A stretch of DNA of 64,000 bases from Saprospiraceae bacterium. GTDB lineage: Bacteria > Bacteroidota > Bacteroidia > Chitinophagales > Saprospiraceae. The notes under the pieces were generated by a model, which did not search any database, was not told the DNA's origin, and saw nothing but the letters and a program-made list of their open reading frames with translations. The stretch spans positions 94,866-158,865 of the forward strand of contig JABAQQ010000010.1 of assembly GCA_019187225.1 (NCBI GenBank), in the 5' to 3' direction. This document shows positions 1-7,956 of the stretch, in pieces (within the stretch, counting starts at the first letter, position 1; every line of letters starts with the position of its first letter). A program made the position numbers and the translations under genes.

Positions 1-384
1 ACTCCGGCGCAGTCTGGCGACTGACGAACACTTCTTCCGCCAGATTGGGCTGCAGAACATCCTTCAATTTGCCGTTGAAATGCTCGTGGATCTGCTTAAT
101 GGCCTCCGGGCGGGCAATAACCTGGCGGTTGAGACGAAAAAATATACCGGGATCCAATTGGGCGGCCACTTCTTCCATCGTCTCATCCACTACGAAACGC
201 TTGCCGTCGCTGCGTACCAGCCAGGAAATGCCGCTGTTGGTGATGAAATAGGCGACCTCGGCGACCGGGACGGGCACCAATTCCTCGCGCCAGTTGACCA
301 AAAACCGCTGCCGGTAAGTCGGCTTTTGCTCCGCTTGAGGCGCGATGCGGCGGCGGCTTCGTCTTCTATGATGAAGATGTTCAT
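1..384 (-). pseudogene. LytTR response regulator with receiver domain deleted (partial at window edge)
   Basis: Seen: the minus strand starts at 384 with a typical receiver N-terminus (MNIFIIEDEAAAASRLK). The frame then changes around 330-343, and from there to the window edge another frame encodes a LytTR DNA-binding domain (FLVNWREELVPV, FFRLNRQVIARPEAI, KLKDVLQP). About 100 residues of receiver, including the phospho-acceptor Asp, are absent. The receiver start and the domain linker meet at a shared string, GCGCCTCAAGCGGAGC, read as SRLKRS in one frame and APQAEQ in the other. Known: LytTR regulators pair with LytS/YehU-type kinases, and one lies directly upstream. Inference: a deletion at short homology removed the receiver and broke the frame; an assembly collapse is the alternative. 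The C-terminus lies outside the window. Confidence 0.75.
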
Positions 385-424
385 GGCAGTTGAAAATGGT
401 GATTTGTTTAATTGGTGATTTGAT

Positions 425-1488
425 TCAATGAAGCGGAATTTTTACGGTAAAAAACGAGCCGCCGTTTTCAATCACCGGCTCCTCACCCGTCAAGCGCAAC
501 ACCCGCTCCGTGATGTTTTTCAAGCCGATACCGGAGGAATAGCCTTTGCTCGATTTGGGTTGCAAGTTGTTCTGCACCGTCAGCCATTGCCCGTCCGTCG
601 AAAGGCTGACGCGAAGGGGTTTTGAAGCGGTTAAAACGTTGTGTTTCACGGCGTTTTCCAACAAAAGTTGCAGGGTCATCGGCGGCAAATGTTTTTCCAA
701 ATCGGCTTCGACGATATTTTTCTCCACTTGCAAGGCCTCGCCGAAGCGGGTTTTCAGCAAAAACAAATACGAGTCGGCAAAGTCGAGTTCTTCCTGCACG
801 GTCACAGATTCGTGTTCGCGGGTTTGCAAAACGTAGCGGTAGACCTGTCCGAAACTTTTCAAAAAATCGAGCGATTGGGACGAATTGATCTCTACCAACT
901 CGGTCAAAGTATTGAGCGAGTTGAACATGAAATGGGGGTCCAACTGAGCTTTCAAGGCTTCGATTTGGGCTTCAGCGGCGGCAATTTTATATTGTGCAGC
1001 CTCCATTTGAGAAATGTGCCAATGGTGAAAAAACTCAAAGCCAGGTAAACGCCCGTTCCGAGAAGCGCCAAAAACGAGGTGATGATGCCGTTTCTGAGCG
1101 CCCCTTCCGACATGTGCGGCCGGATGAAATCGGGCGGCGCGAAAATCATAAAATAGACCTCTCTTCCCGCGATGCTTAGAAAAATGGTGAGGGCAACGAT
1201 CAGCAAAAACTGCACACCTGCCCGCTGCAGCGGCTGTTTGTCCCATTTCAAATGGCGATCGAGCCGGCGGCTCGCGGCGATGTTGAGTTCCACCATGACG
1301 ACCGCGCAAACCATACAAACCACAAAACTGAGCATCAGCGGATACGACCCCGACTCTCTCACGAGCTTTTCCAAAAGGTGTTGCGGCGAAGTGGAAATGA
1401 TAGCAATGTAAGAACTGATACCCATCGTCGGCGACACCACGAGGCGCATCCATTGTTCGGGCGAGAGTTTGAATCGCGGGCGTTTCAT
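425..1488 (-). pseudogene. LytS/YehU-type sensor histidine kinase, frameshifted
   Basis: Seen: translation from 1488 (MKRPRFKLSPEQW) gives a four-to-five-helix membrane domain down to about 1010 (FFTIGTFLK). A different frame then carries a coiled-coil linker, the His_kinase motif AQLDPHFMFNSLNTL with its phospho-accepting His, and an HATPase_c domain (LLLENAVKHN, GIGLKNITERV) ending at 425. The switch falls in GGCACATTTCTCAAATGG near 1000-1015 and needs one indel. Known: this class has membrane sensor, His_kinase (PF06580) and HATPase, about 350 residues, as here when joined. It is transcribed toward the LytTR gene 40 bp away, so the two form a two-component operon. Inference: the gene is inactive, or a base was lost in sequencing; the broken partner favours real decay or a locally poor consensus. 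Confidence 0.8.
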
Positions 1489-1517
1489 GCAGTAAAATTA
1501 AACTTTGACAAAGAGGT

Positions 1518-1561
1518 TTTCGCCTTATTCGGCGTTTTTTCAAATCAAACAAGGCGAAAAA
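1518..1561 (-). terminator. Possible terminator hairpin after the outer-membrane protein gene
   Basis: GTTTTCGCCTT at 1518-1528 and AAGGCGAAAAAC at 1550-1561 are complementary over about 10 bp with a 21-nt loop. The pair lies just past the stop of the gene at 1577-2182 when read on the minus strand and before the kinase start. T-rich tracts flank it on both sides. Confidence 0.4.
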
Positions 1562-1576
1562 CGCTTAGGACACTTA

Positions 1577-2182
1577 TCAATACTTCGCCCACAAACGATA
1601 CCCGATTCTTATCACGGGGGAGATGTCGGCGTTGGGAATGTTGTAGCGCGCCTCGCCAAAATCAAGGCTCTGGTCGCTTCGCAAATAGAGGTGCAAGCCC
1701 GGCTGAACATAAAAACAGCGACCGAAAAAAAACTGGTAACTCAACCCCGCGCCGTAATCGGTACTCTCCAAATCCTGATTGATGCCTGTGCTTTTTTGCT
1801 CGATGCTGAACGTGTGCAGTTCGATAAAACCATAGAGTTCGAGGTTTTTCCAGACATTATAGCCGAGAAAAATGCCCGGGGAGGTTTTGTAGTAGCGTTT
1901 GAACCCGTCCGAACTGTTGTTCACGCCCGCAGGCTCCGCGTCGTAGTCGCCACCGTTGATGACGCTGAATCGCACCCGGAATTTTTCGTAGCGGTAACCA
2001 GCCGCAAAATGGTAGCCACCAGTGAAAAACATCGGGAAAAGGCTCTCCCATTCAAAAGCCCGTTTCACCGTGTAATGCGGCGGATTGGGATGCCAGAAAG
2101 TGCTCTTGGTCGTGTCGGTTTGAGCGAACAAACCTTGCGTCAAAGGGACAAATGCTGCGAGTAGAAATGCTTTGTTTTTCAT
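1577..2182 (-). CDS. Hypothetical outer-membrane beta-barrel protein
   Basis: A 201-residue protein with a clear Sec signal peptide (MKNKAFLLAAFVPLTQGLFAQ, cleavage after the AQ). The mature part alternates aromatic and polar residues, as in an outer-membrane barrel: YHFAAGYRYEKFRVRFSV, LGYNVWKNLELYGFIELHTF, YGAGLSYQFFFGRCFYVQPGLHLYL. It ends PVIRIGYRLWAKY, with an aromatic near the C-terminus as many barrel proteins have. No family is recognised with confidence; it resembles the generic porin-like proteins common in Bacteroidota. It may be co-transcribed with the downstream sensor kinase, but a probable terminator separates them. Confidence 0.7.
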   Translation of the reverse strand: MKNKAFLLAAFVPLTQGLFAQTDTTKSTFWHPNPPHYTVKRAFEWESLFPMFFTGGYHFAAGYRYEKFRVRFSVINGGDYDAEPAGVNNSSDGFKRYYKTSPGIFLGYNVWKNLELYGFIELHTFSIEQKSTGINQDLESTDYGAGLSYQFFFGRCFYVQPGLHLYLRSDQSLDFGEARYNIPNADISPVIRIGYRLWAKY

Positions 2183-2216
2183 GCTGTTGAATTTTTAGAT
2201 TGTTTGAAAAATGGCA

Positions 2217-2330
2217 ACTATTACCACATAGGCCACATACAGACATTCACATAGGCCACATAGAGTTTGCGCAGCGATGGTTCTATGTTTTCTGTGTGAA
2301 ATTTTTTATGTGGTCTATGTGGTAAATAGT
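2217..2330. repeat. Intergenic inverted repeat, CCACATAG family, copy 1
   Basis: The outer arms at 2217-2239 and 2307-2330 are complementary over 22 of 24 positions with one indel (ACCACATAGGCCACATA against TATGTGGTCTATGTGGT). An inner pair of arms (TTCACATAGGCCACATAGA against TCTATGTTTTCTGTGTGAA) is also complementary. The whole element is therefore a long imperfect hairpin built from the word CCACATAG. A related copy lies at 17122-17229. Confidence 0.85.
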
Positions 2331-2361
2331 GACGAAAAATGATTTTTGACGAGCGATGAAC

Positions 2362-3471
2362 TTACCGAACAAACCACTCGACAGGCCGGCGCAAGGAGAC
2401 AGGCGCGGGATATTTGTCCAGATAACCCATCCGCAGGATAAACTGTATGTTGCCCGTGACGCCGAGCGATGGAGCGATGTTTTGGTTAAAAGGCGGCTCT
2501 TCCAGGATTTGTGTCATGGGGTGCAGGGCGATGTTTTTTTGCCGGATTTTCAGGAAAAGTCGCTGCATCCGCCGCCCGGTTTCTAAGAGCGTTGCCACCG
2601 TGTTGCCTTTGCTGGCAATGAGCATCCAGCCGCCCGATTGAGCGACTTGTTTTTTCACGATGTCCACGCCTTGTTTCCTGAAACCGGGCGCCGTCACGTT
2701 TGATTTTTTGTAAAAATTCCGAACAAACCAACCTGCGACGCCTTCGATTTCCATGCTGGCGACCGTCAGGCCATCGCAATATTTTTCCGCATCCCGGCTG
2801 GAAAATCGCATCCATTCCGACAGTTCCGTTTGAGCGTCGTTCCGGTCTGCTTGTGTCTGGTTGGCCTCGATGGTTTGCTCGTTGAGCAGTTTGTGTTCGG
2901 GACTGTTTTTTTCAAAAAACACGAAGCAATCGCGCTCGTTTTCCAAAAGAAAATCAAGGTCTGCCTTGCGCAGCGGGATGTCGCTGAAATGCGAGCGCAC
3001 CGTCCGCCGCAGTTTTATTTCGTTCAAATCGAAACGGGGCGCCGAACCTGTTTTTTTCAGCCTGACCGACACGACGTTTTCATCCTGGTTGGTTTGAGCC
3101 AGCAGTTCAAACGCGCACGAGTAGCCTAAGGTGTTGGCCGCCAATTCGAGGTTTTGCACAAATGCTCCGATGGACAACAGCGTCTCCCGCTGAGTGGGGT
3201 CCACCGCCGGGAGCCATTTGCTACGGTCGTTGCCGATAATCCAATGATAAGGCTCCAAATATTTGACAAACCAGGGCTGGGTGTTGTGCCCGCTCGGCGC
3301 GAGCGAAGCCATGTAGAGTATTTCGCGTTCGTCGGGAAGCAGGGGAAATTTCGTCGCGACGGCCCGGATGTCAGTTCTGACAAAATTTTTCCGGTCGCTG
3401 AGCAGGTAACCCGCTCCGCCTGCCGCAAGCAGCGTTCCGCCTGCTATTTTTAGAAAAGTCGCTCTGTTCAT
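2362..3471 (-). CDS. Acg-like nitroreductase-fold protein, membrane-anchored
   Basis: A 369-residue protein starting MNRATFLKIAGGTLLAAGG. The N-terminus is a hydrophobic anchor or Tat-like signal (one Arg before xTFLK rather than the twin Arg). I chose the start at 3471 because it places this segment at the N-terminus; the longer frame upstream has no coding character. The body matches the Acg family of FMN-binding nitroreductase-like proteins: LAPSGHNTQPWFVKY for the N-terminal flavin-binding segment, LRRTVRSHFSDIPL and MLIASKGNTVATLLETGRRMQRLFL in the second half, then PSLGVTGNIQFILRMGY. Known: this family has two degenerate nitroreductase halves and often uncertain activity. Substrate unknown. 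It stands alone between a repeat and the alpha/beta hydrolase gene on the same strand. Confidence 0.75.
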   Translation of the reverse strand: MNRATFLKIAGGTLLAAGGAGYLLSDRKNFVRTDIRAVATKFPLLPDEREILYMASLAPSGHNTQPWFVKYLEPYHWIIGNDRSKWLPAVDPTQRETLLSIGAFVQNLELAANTLGYSCAFELLAQTNQDENVVSVRLKKTGSAPRFDLNEIKLRRTVRSHFSDIPLRKADLDFLLENERDCFVFFEKNSPEHKLLNEQTIEANQTQADRNDAQTELSEWMRFSSRDAEKYCDGLTVASMEIEGVAGWFVRNFYKKSNVTAPGFRKQGVDIVKKQVAQSGGWMLIASKGNTVATLLETGRRMQRLFLKIRQKNIALHPMTQILEEPPFNQNIAPSLGVTGNIQFILRMGYLDKYPAPVSLRRPVEWFVR

Positions 3472-3593
3472 GGCTGTTTGAATCGAATTTGATAAGACAA
3501 AAATGTGGGTGAAAATGCTGAACACGCCGGACAAAGGTAGCGAGGCGAGGGTCAAGCGTCGGTAACAGCGAGTGAAATGTTGGAGTCGAAAGT

Positions 3594-4511
3594 TTACTGG
3601 ACGCCAGAATATTCCTGACAGTAAAGCGCAATCGTTTTCATCGCCTCGCCAAAAGTTTCTATCCCGTGCCCGACATTTTCAAAAACGATGACCTCTTTCA
3701 GCGAGCCTATTTTGACCTCGGCGTTTTCTATTGATTTTTCGTAGGGAAACAATAAATCCTTATCTCCCACGAGCAAAAAAGTGTCCACCGTCACCGCTTT
3801 CAATTCGTCGCCCATATAGTAGGGTTTTTGCGTGTTGTCCTTGTAGCGAACCAGCGCAAACAACTCGTAGTCAATAATCAGCCGTTCGTAAACACCCGAC
3901 AAGGCGTGATTTGGCTTACAAAAAACAGCGTTGTCCAAAAATCGGGAAACGTTTTTCGGGCTGGGAAACAGGATCGGCAACAGGTTGTAGTACAGGTTTT
4001 TGAACGACAACGAAAAAGGCTGCAGGCAACCCGGATTCAGCAAAAACGCGGCTTTGACCCGTTCAGGGGCGACAATAGCCAACTTCATGCAGACAAGCCC
4101 GCCGAAAGACGCACCCGCGACGACGGCGCTTTGAATGTTCAGTTTGTCCAACACTTCTGCTGCCCATTCACCATAGCCAAGCGAGTGAATATCGGGCGTG
4201 TCGCCGTCGCTCCCGTTGGGCAGGCCGTTGGTTTCTATGAGGTAAATTTTGAAACGTCCGTTCAGGTTATCCAGCCCCCGGTTGAAGTCCCAAAACAAAG
4301 CCGTCGTGCGCGCGCCGGGAAAAATGACGAGGGTTTCGAGGTCGTCATTTTCTATGTTCAGCCCCCAGACCTGCGTTTTGCCCAACGAGGTTTGCACCTC
4401 CATGCGGGCGTAGCGCCTGCCGTTGGCCAGTTCCAGTTCCGACACCCAGTTTTCAAACCAGCGCCCGTCCAGCGCGGGGTTTTTGAAGTGTGATTTTCTT
4501 TTTATTTCCAT
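3594..4511 (-). CDS. Alpha/beta hydrolase
   Basis: A 305-residue protein with the alpha/beta-hydrolase nucleophile elbow GASFGG at residues 133-138 (Ser135), a likely acidic member in LVGDKDLLFPYEKS, and the catalytic His in FENVGHGIETF. The oxyanion region is VIFPGARTTALFWDF. No signal peptide is visible, so it is probably cytoplasmic. Substrate unknown; the fold includes esterases, lipases and C-C hydrolases. It lies 120 bp upstream of the nitroreductase-like gene on the same strand and could share its transcript. The start follows an A/T-rich stretch with no obvious Shine-Dalgarno, as is normal in Bacteroidota. Confidence 0.85.
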   Translation of the reverse strand: MEIKRKSHFKNPALDGRWFENWVSELELANGRRYARMEVQTSLGKTQVWGLNIENDDLETLVIFPGARTTALFWDFNRGLDNLNGRFKIYLIETNGLPNGSDGDTPDIHSLGYGEWAAEVLDKLNIQSAVVAGASFGGLVCMKLAIVAPERVKAAFLLNPGCLQPFSLSFKNLYYNLLPILFPSPKNVSRFLDNAVFCKPNHALSGVYERLIIDYELFALVRYKDNTQKPYYMGDELKAVTVDTFLLVGDKDLLFPYEKSIENAEVKIGSLKEVIVFENVGHGIETFGEAMKTIALYCQEYSGVQ

Positions 4512-4753
4512 GATTTTCGACTATATTTTTGTCTGTTGAATTCAAAAACATTTTGGCGGTGCAAACTTGCCCCCTTCCGCTTTGAGCAGACAGATAATTT
4601 ACAATGAATAGTCGAAAACAGCAGGGTGAACCTTACAAATCGGCAGGTGAGTTTTCAGCCTGGCGCAGAGGACGGTTAACGAAAACGAGGAGCAGAATGG
4701 TAAAAAACAAGGCGAGAGGAATGCTAATCTATGATTGTCAACTGCTCACCCGC

Positions 4754-5029
4754 TCATTCGCGGGGGGAGGAGGCGAAATCTTTACGGTCGTTGATTTGAT
4801 GGATAAGTTCGTCCACAGAACAACTTATCAAGTCGTTCAGTGAAACGCCTACGAGAGCAGCAAAAATCTGAAGGTGCGGGACGGTGAGGCGGGTTTTTCC
4901 GCTTTCGAGTTTTGAGTAGGCGGGTTGGGTCATGCCCATTTCGCGGGCGACGGATTCTTGAGACAAGTCGCAGTAACTGCGCAGACGGCGGATTTTTTCG
5001 AGCAGGTCGGCGGGTGGGTGCGAGGTCAT
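4754..5029 (-). CDS. Xre-family helix-turn-helix regulator
   Basis: A 91-residue protein, start chosen at 5029 (MTSHPPADLLEKIRRLR) because the upstream extension of the frame is not protein-like. Residues 10-65 form a classical HTH_3 domain: LRSYCDLSQESVAREMGMTQ, PAYSKLESGKTRLTVPHLQ, AALVGVSLNDLI. The C-terminal tail is charged. Such small proteins are DNA-binding repressors, or antitoxins when next to a toxin gene; no toxin is visible next door. The divergently transcribed T9SS gene starts 239 bp away, so this promoter gap could be its target, but no clear dyad supports that. Confidence 0.8.
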   Translation of the reverse strand: MTSHPPADLLEKIRRLRSYCDLSQESVAREMGMTQPAYSKLESGKTRLTVPHLQIFAALVGVSLNDLISCSVDELIHQINDRKDFASSPRE

Positions 5030-5268
5030 GAAGCAGCGTTTGTGTTGATTGTTCAGATGGTGGGTTGGGTTGGCAAATATAGCAAATGTTTTTTGATTTA
5101 TTCCCTTTCCGAATAAAAAATAACCGGATTGAATAAAGTATAACCAATAGTTGTTGGAAGCGGCTTGACAGTGGTTTGACCTTTGGGGCTGTGTATGCGC
5201 ATCACGGTTGCCTCGGAGAACCGAATGTTTTTCAACCCGCTTTTTCATCTCAAAACTTTCTTCCGGTT

Positions 5269-7242
5269 ATGAAAAGACCAATTCTATTTGTGATTTTACT
5301 GGCTACTTTTGCAAGCATGGTAAAATCGCAAACACCGTACCCTGCCCCTTATGACCAACATTTTTTAGATGTAATGGCAGACACTTGTGATTTTCCATTC
5401 GTCAGGCTGGCTCCCGTAATTCATTATGCACAAGGCCCGGCCGCGTATGTGACATTTACAGAAAACGTGGGCGACATTCGGCTCAAGAGAACTGATGAGG
5501 TTTCATTTTCCACCATAGCCGTTGCCGGCCAAGAGAAACTATTTCAGGGTTTGGTGTCAAACAAGATTTATGAAATTCAGGTCCTGAATCGCTGTGGGCA
5601 ATATGTGGTGGCAGGTACCATTGACACCAAAACCGACGTACAAGAAAATCCCATCTTAGTCTCACCCGAGTTGTATGAAGCAATACGAGATTTCCAAAAT
5701 CAATCGGAAACAGCAAATACTCCGCTTGGTCAATTCTTAGAAGGTCGTCAGGACGTAGCCTTCTTTGAAAAAATCTACTTCATTCAGCGATATTTCCTGA
5801 ATGACCAGCCAATAAGTGCTTTTTCGCCCACCGAACTGCCTGATTTCATGCCCCCCACCATCTGCAACTGCAAGTTCGTGTTCAATATTTTGCAGAATGC
5901 TGTACCTGGCGAGATTGTAAATGGAGAGGTTATTCCTCGAAAAGAATTTCAACCTAAAAAGCGTTTGAACGGCAATGACAATACCGCTTTCTGGTGGAAC
6001 AGGAATACTAAAGGGGCTGCCAAATGGCATGTGCTCTTGACAGAAGGCTCAAAGGCCGGTGGCACCACTCATACTTGGCAAATGAGAATGGCCGATTCGA
6101 CAGCGACGTCGGGTACTCATTACGGCCATCTTCGCTACAACTTGTTTTGTACCAATTATCAAGAATTGCCGGGGGATTGCTCCTGCAACAAACCGCTCTG
6201 GTTGTACTGGCGCTACGATACCGAAGTGTGCGCGCACGCAGAAAAGCACCCCGAAGGTTGGGGAAGCAAGGCGGCAGTATCGGCTGCGGAAGATGTGGCA
6301 GTTGCCGTGATTCGCCGCGATGGCAACAATATACCAGTAGTGCCGGGCGGAGGCGGAAGGGTCATTCGAGCCACTTCCGAATGTGAGCAAACGGTAAACT
6401 CTCAATTTTGGGCAAATGCCGCGACAGTTGCCATAAACATCACAGCTGTAGCATTTGGGTTGGCTGCGGGCGAATCGCCCAGCCCGGCAGAGCAACAGTT
6501 GTTCAACCTCGGATTGAATGGGTTGACAAACAGCATTACCGAATTGATAAACACCCCATATTATTCCGCGAATTATTGTGAAAACACCAATTGCAGGGAA
6601 GAAAATGCTTGTATGGGCGATACGCTCGTCTATATGCAAGCCAATCAACCCATCAATCTTTACCTGTTCAGCAACTCAAGCCTTCTGGCAGGCGGCAAAC
6701 GGTCGTGGTTCAGTTGGAGCAGAACTCTGAGTGACTTTTATCTGGTTGGCTATGTACCGGGCGGATATAGCGCTCAGGAAGAGCCATACTGCTGTTCAAA
6801 AAAGTACGCCAACTGGGTACTCGGTTCGGAGTCAGGCCCGCACACAACCGACGAATTGAAAGGCGAAGTAGGGGTTATTCTCGGTGCTTGGGCGCCGTGG
6901 CCGCTTCCCTTAGACCCATGGACAGGTGCAGTGCAAATACCTTACGAAATTCATTCTATGGCAGTTCCCGTCGTAGAATGTCCGAACGGTGGAGGTTTTC
7001 ACGGCGGCGGCGATGACAGGAATGCTTTACAAGATGGCAATGAGTCTGTGCCACCAAACACCTACCGCCTATTAGTCTTCGATGCCTCAGGGCGGCTTCT
7101 GCTTCAAACAGGCCAAGAGAATCTTCCTACTGATTTCAGACAATATTTGCGAGAGATAATGCCATTCGCTGCAAGCGGTATTTACCTTGTGCAAGCACTT
7201 TCCCCTTCAGATAAAAAATCCTTCAAGGTTTTCCTTGACTGA
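5269..7242 (+). CDS. T9SS-exported hypothetical protein
   Basis: A 657-residue protein. I set the start at 5269 (MKRPILFVILLATFASMVKSQ) because it gives a clean Sec signal peptide. The C-terminus (YRLLVFDASGRLLLQTG, then FAASGIYLVQALSPSDKK, ending KVFLD) is a type A T9SS sorting domain, so the protein is exported across the outer membrane and probably surface-attached or released. The N-terminal 150 residues look like a fibronectin-type fold (NKIYEIQVLNRCGQYV). The middle is unrecognised and rich in Cys and Trp (TICNCKFVFN, PGDCSCNKPLWLYWRYDTEVC, EENACMGDTLVYM), which suggests disulfides. No enzyme motif is recognisable. Confidence 0.85.
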   Translation: MKRPILFVILLATFASMVKSQTPYPAPYDQHFLDVMADTCDFPFVRLAPVIHYAQGPAAYVTFTENVGDIRLKRTDEVSFSTIAVAGQEKLFQGLVSNKIYEIQVLNRCGQYVVAGTIDTKTDVQENPILVSPELYEAIRDFQNQSETANTPLGQFLEGRQDVAFFEKIYFIQRYFLNDQPISAFSPTELPDFMPPTICNCKFVFNILQNAVPGEIVNGEVIPRKEFQPKKRLNGNDNTAFWWNRNTKGAAKWHVLLTEGSKAGGTTHTWQMRMADSTATSGTHYGHLRYNLFCTNYQELPGDCSCNKPLWLYWRYDTEVCAHAEKHPEGWGSKAAVSAAEDVAVAVIRRDGNNIPVVPGGGGRVIRATSECEQTVNSQFWANAATVAINITAVAFGLAAGESPSPAEQQLFNLGLNGLTNSITELINTPYYSANYCENTNCREENACMGDTLVYMQANQPINLYLFSNSSLLAGGKRSWFSWSRTLSDFYLVGYVPGGYSAQEEPYCCSKKYANWVLGSESGPHTTDELKGEVGVILGAWAPWPLPLDPWTGAVQIPYEIHSMAVPVVECPNGGGFHGGGDDRNALQDGNESVPPNTYRLLVFDASGRLLLQTGQENLPTDFRQYLREIMPFAASGIYLVQALSPSDKKSFKVFLD

Positions 7243-7307
7243 ATTTTCTTGGACAATCGCCCGTATCAGTTGGTCGGCTGTCCCTTTTTTCAAAAAATTC
7301 AAGCATC

Positions 7308-7841
7308 ATGAAAATTTTTAAAAAGTCAAATTGGAACAGGCTGTACCCATCTTTCTTCTTTCTGATGGTTTTGACTGTGATGGCCTCCTGCAAAAAGAAC
7401 AAATGCCCCGAGGGTTTCGAGTCGGTTGATGACCAGTGCGTTTGCCCGGACGATAAATTTGTCGGCAACGGTATGTGCAGAGACCTCAAGCCTAATGAAT
7501 ACTACGCTTCATTGGCGCACTGCACTTGCGCTGATACTATTTTTGTTGAAATAATCGAACGAAATGACATTCACCTCAGAGTGCGCTTTGATTTGGGATG
7601 GGGATTTGAAGAAACAGGCTGTAGTCTTATGAAGATGACGGACGGAGATAGTCTATATACTGTGCCCAATTCAACTTTTACCTCAAGACTCGCTTGCCCC
7701 ATCAACGGGAAACTGGCGAACACGCAGATATTCGGGAAGTTCATCGAAAACGACAGCAAGATTCGCGTGACGCTGAAGTACATGAGGTATCCTGACTTTG
7801 AGGAAGAGTTGGGGAGGTGCGAGTTTGTGCTGCACAAATAG
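7308..7841 (+). CDS. Cysteine-rich lipoprotein
   Basis: A 177-residue protein with a lipoprotein signal (FFFLMVLTVMASCKK, lipobox MASC). Straight after the lipid anchor comes a short Cys-rich EGF-like segment (KCPEGFESVDDQCVCPDDKF, then VGNGMC and HCTCADT). The rest is probably a beta-sandwich. It follows the T9SS gene by 65 bp and may be co-transcribed with it. The IS1182-family element begins only 30 bp past its stop codon but leaves the reading frame intact. No specific function is recognised. Confidence 0.75.
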   Translation: MKIFKKSNWNRLYPSFFFLMVLTVMASCKKNKCPEGFESVDDQCVCPDDKFVGNGMCRDLKPNEYYASLAHCTCADTIFVEIIERNDIHLRVRFDLGWGFEETGCSLMKMTDGDSLYTVPNSTFTSRLACPINGKLANTQIFGKFIENDSKIRVTLKYMRYPDFEEELGRCEFVLHK

Positions 7842-7956
7842 CGCGATTTAAATTTTTCTTCAACAATAAATGGGGTTGTGTCAAAAGGGTAGGCGAGTAA
7901 AAAAAAGAGCGAGCAGTTAGATTTGTGGTTGGAAAAATTCACCTACCCACCCGCTC

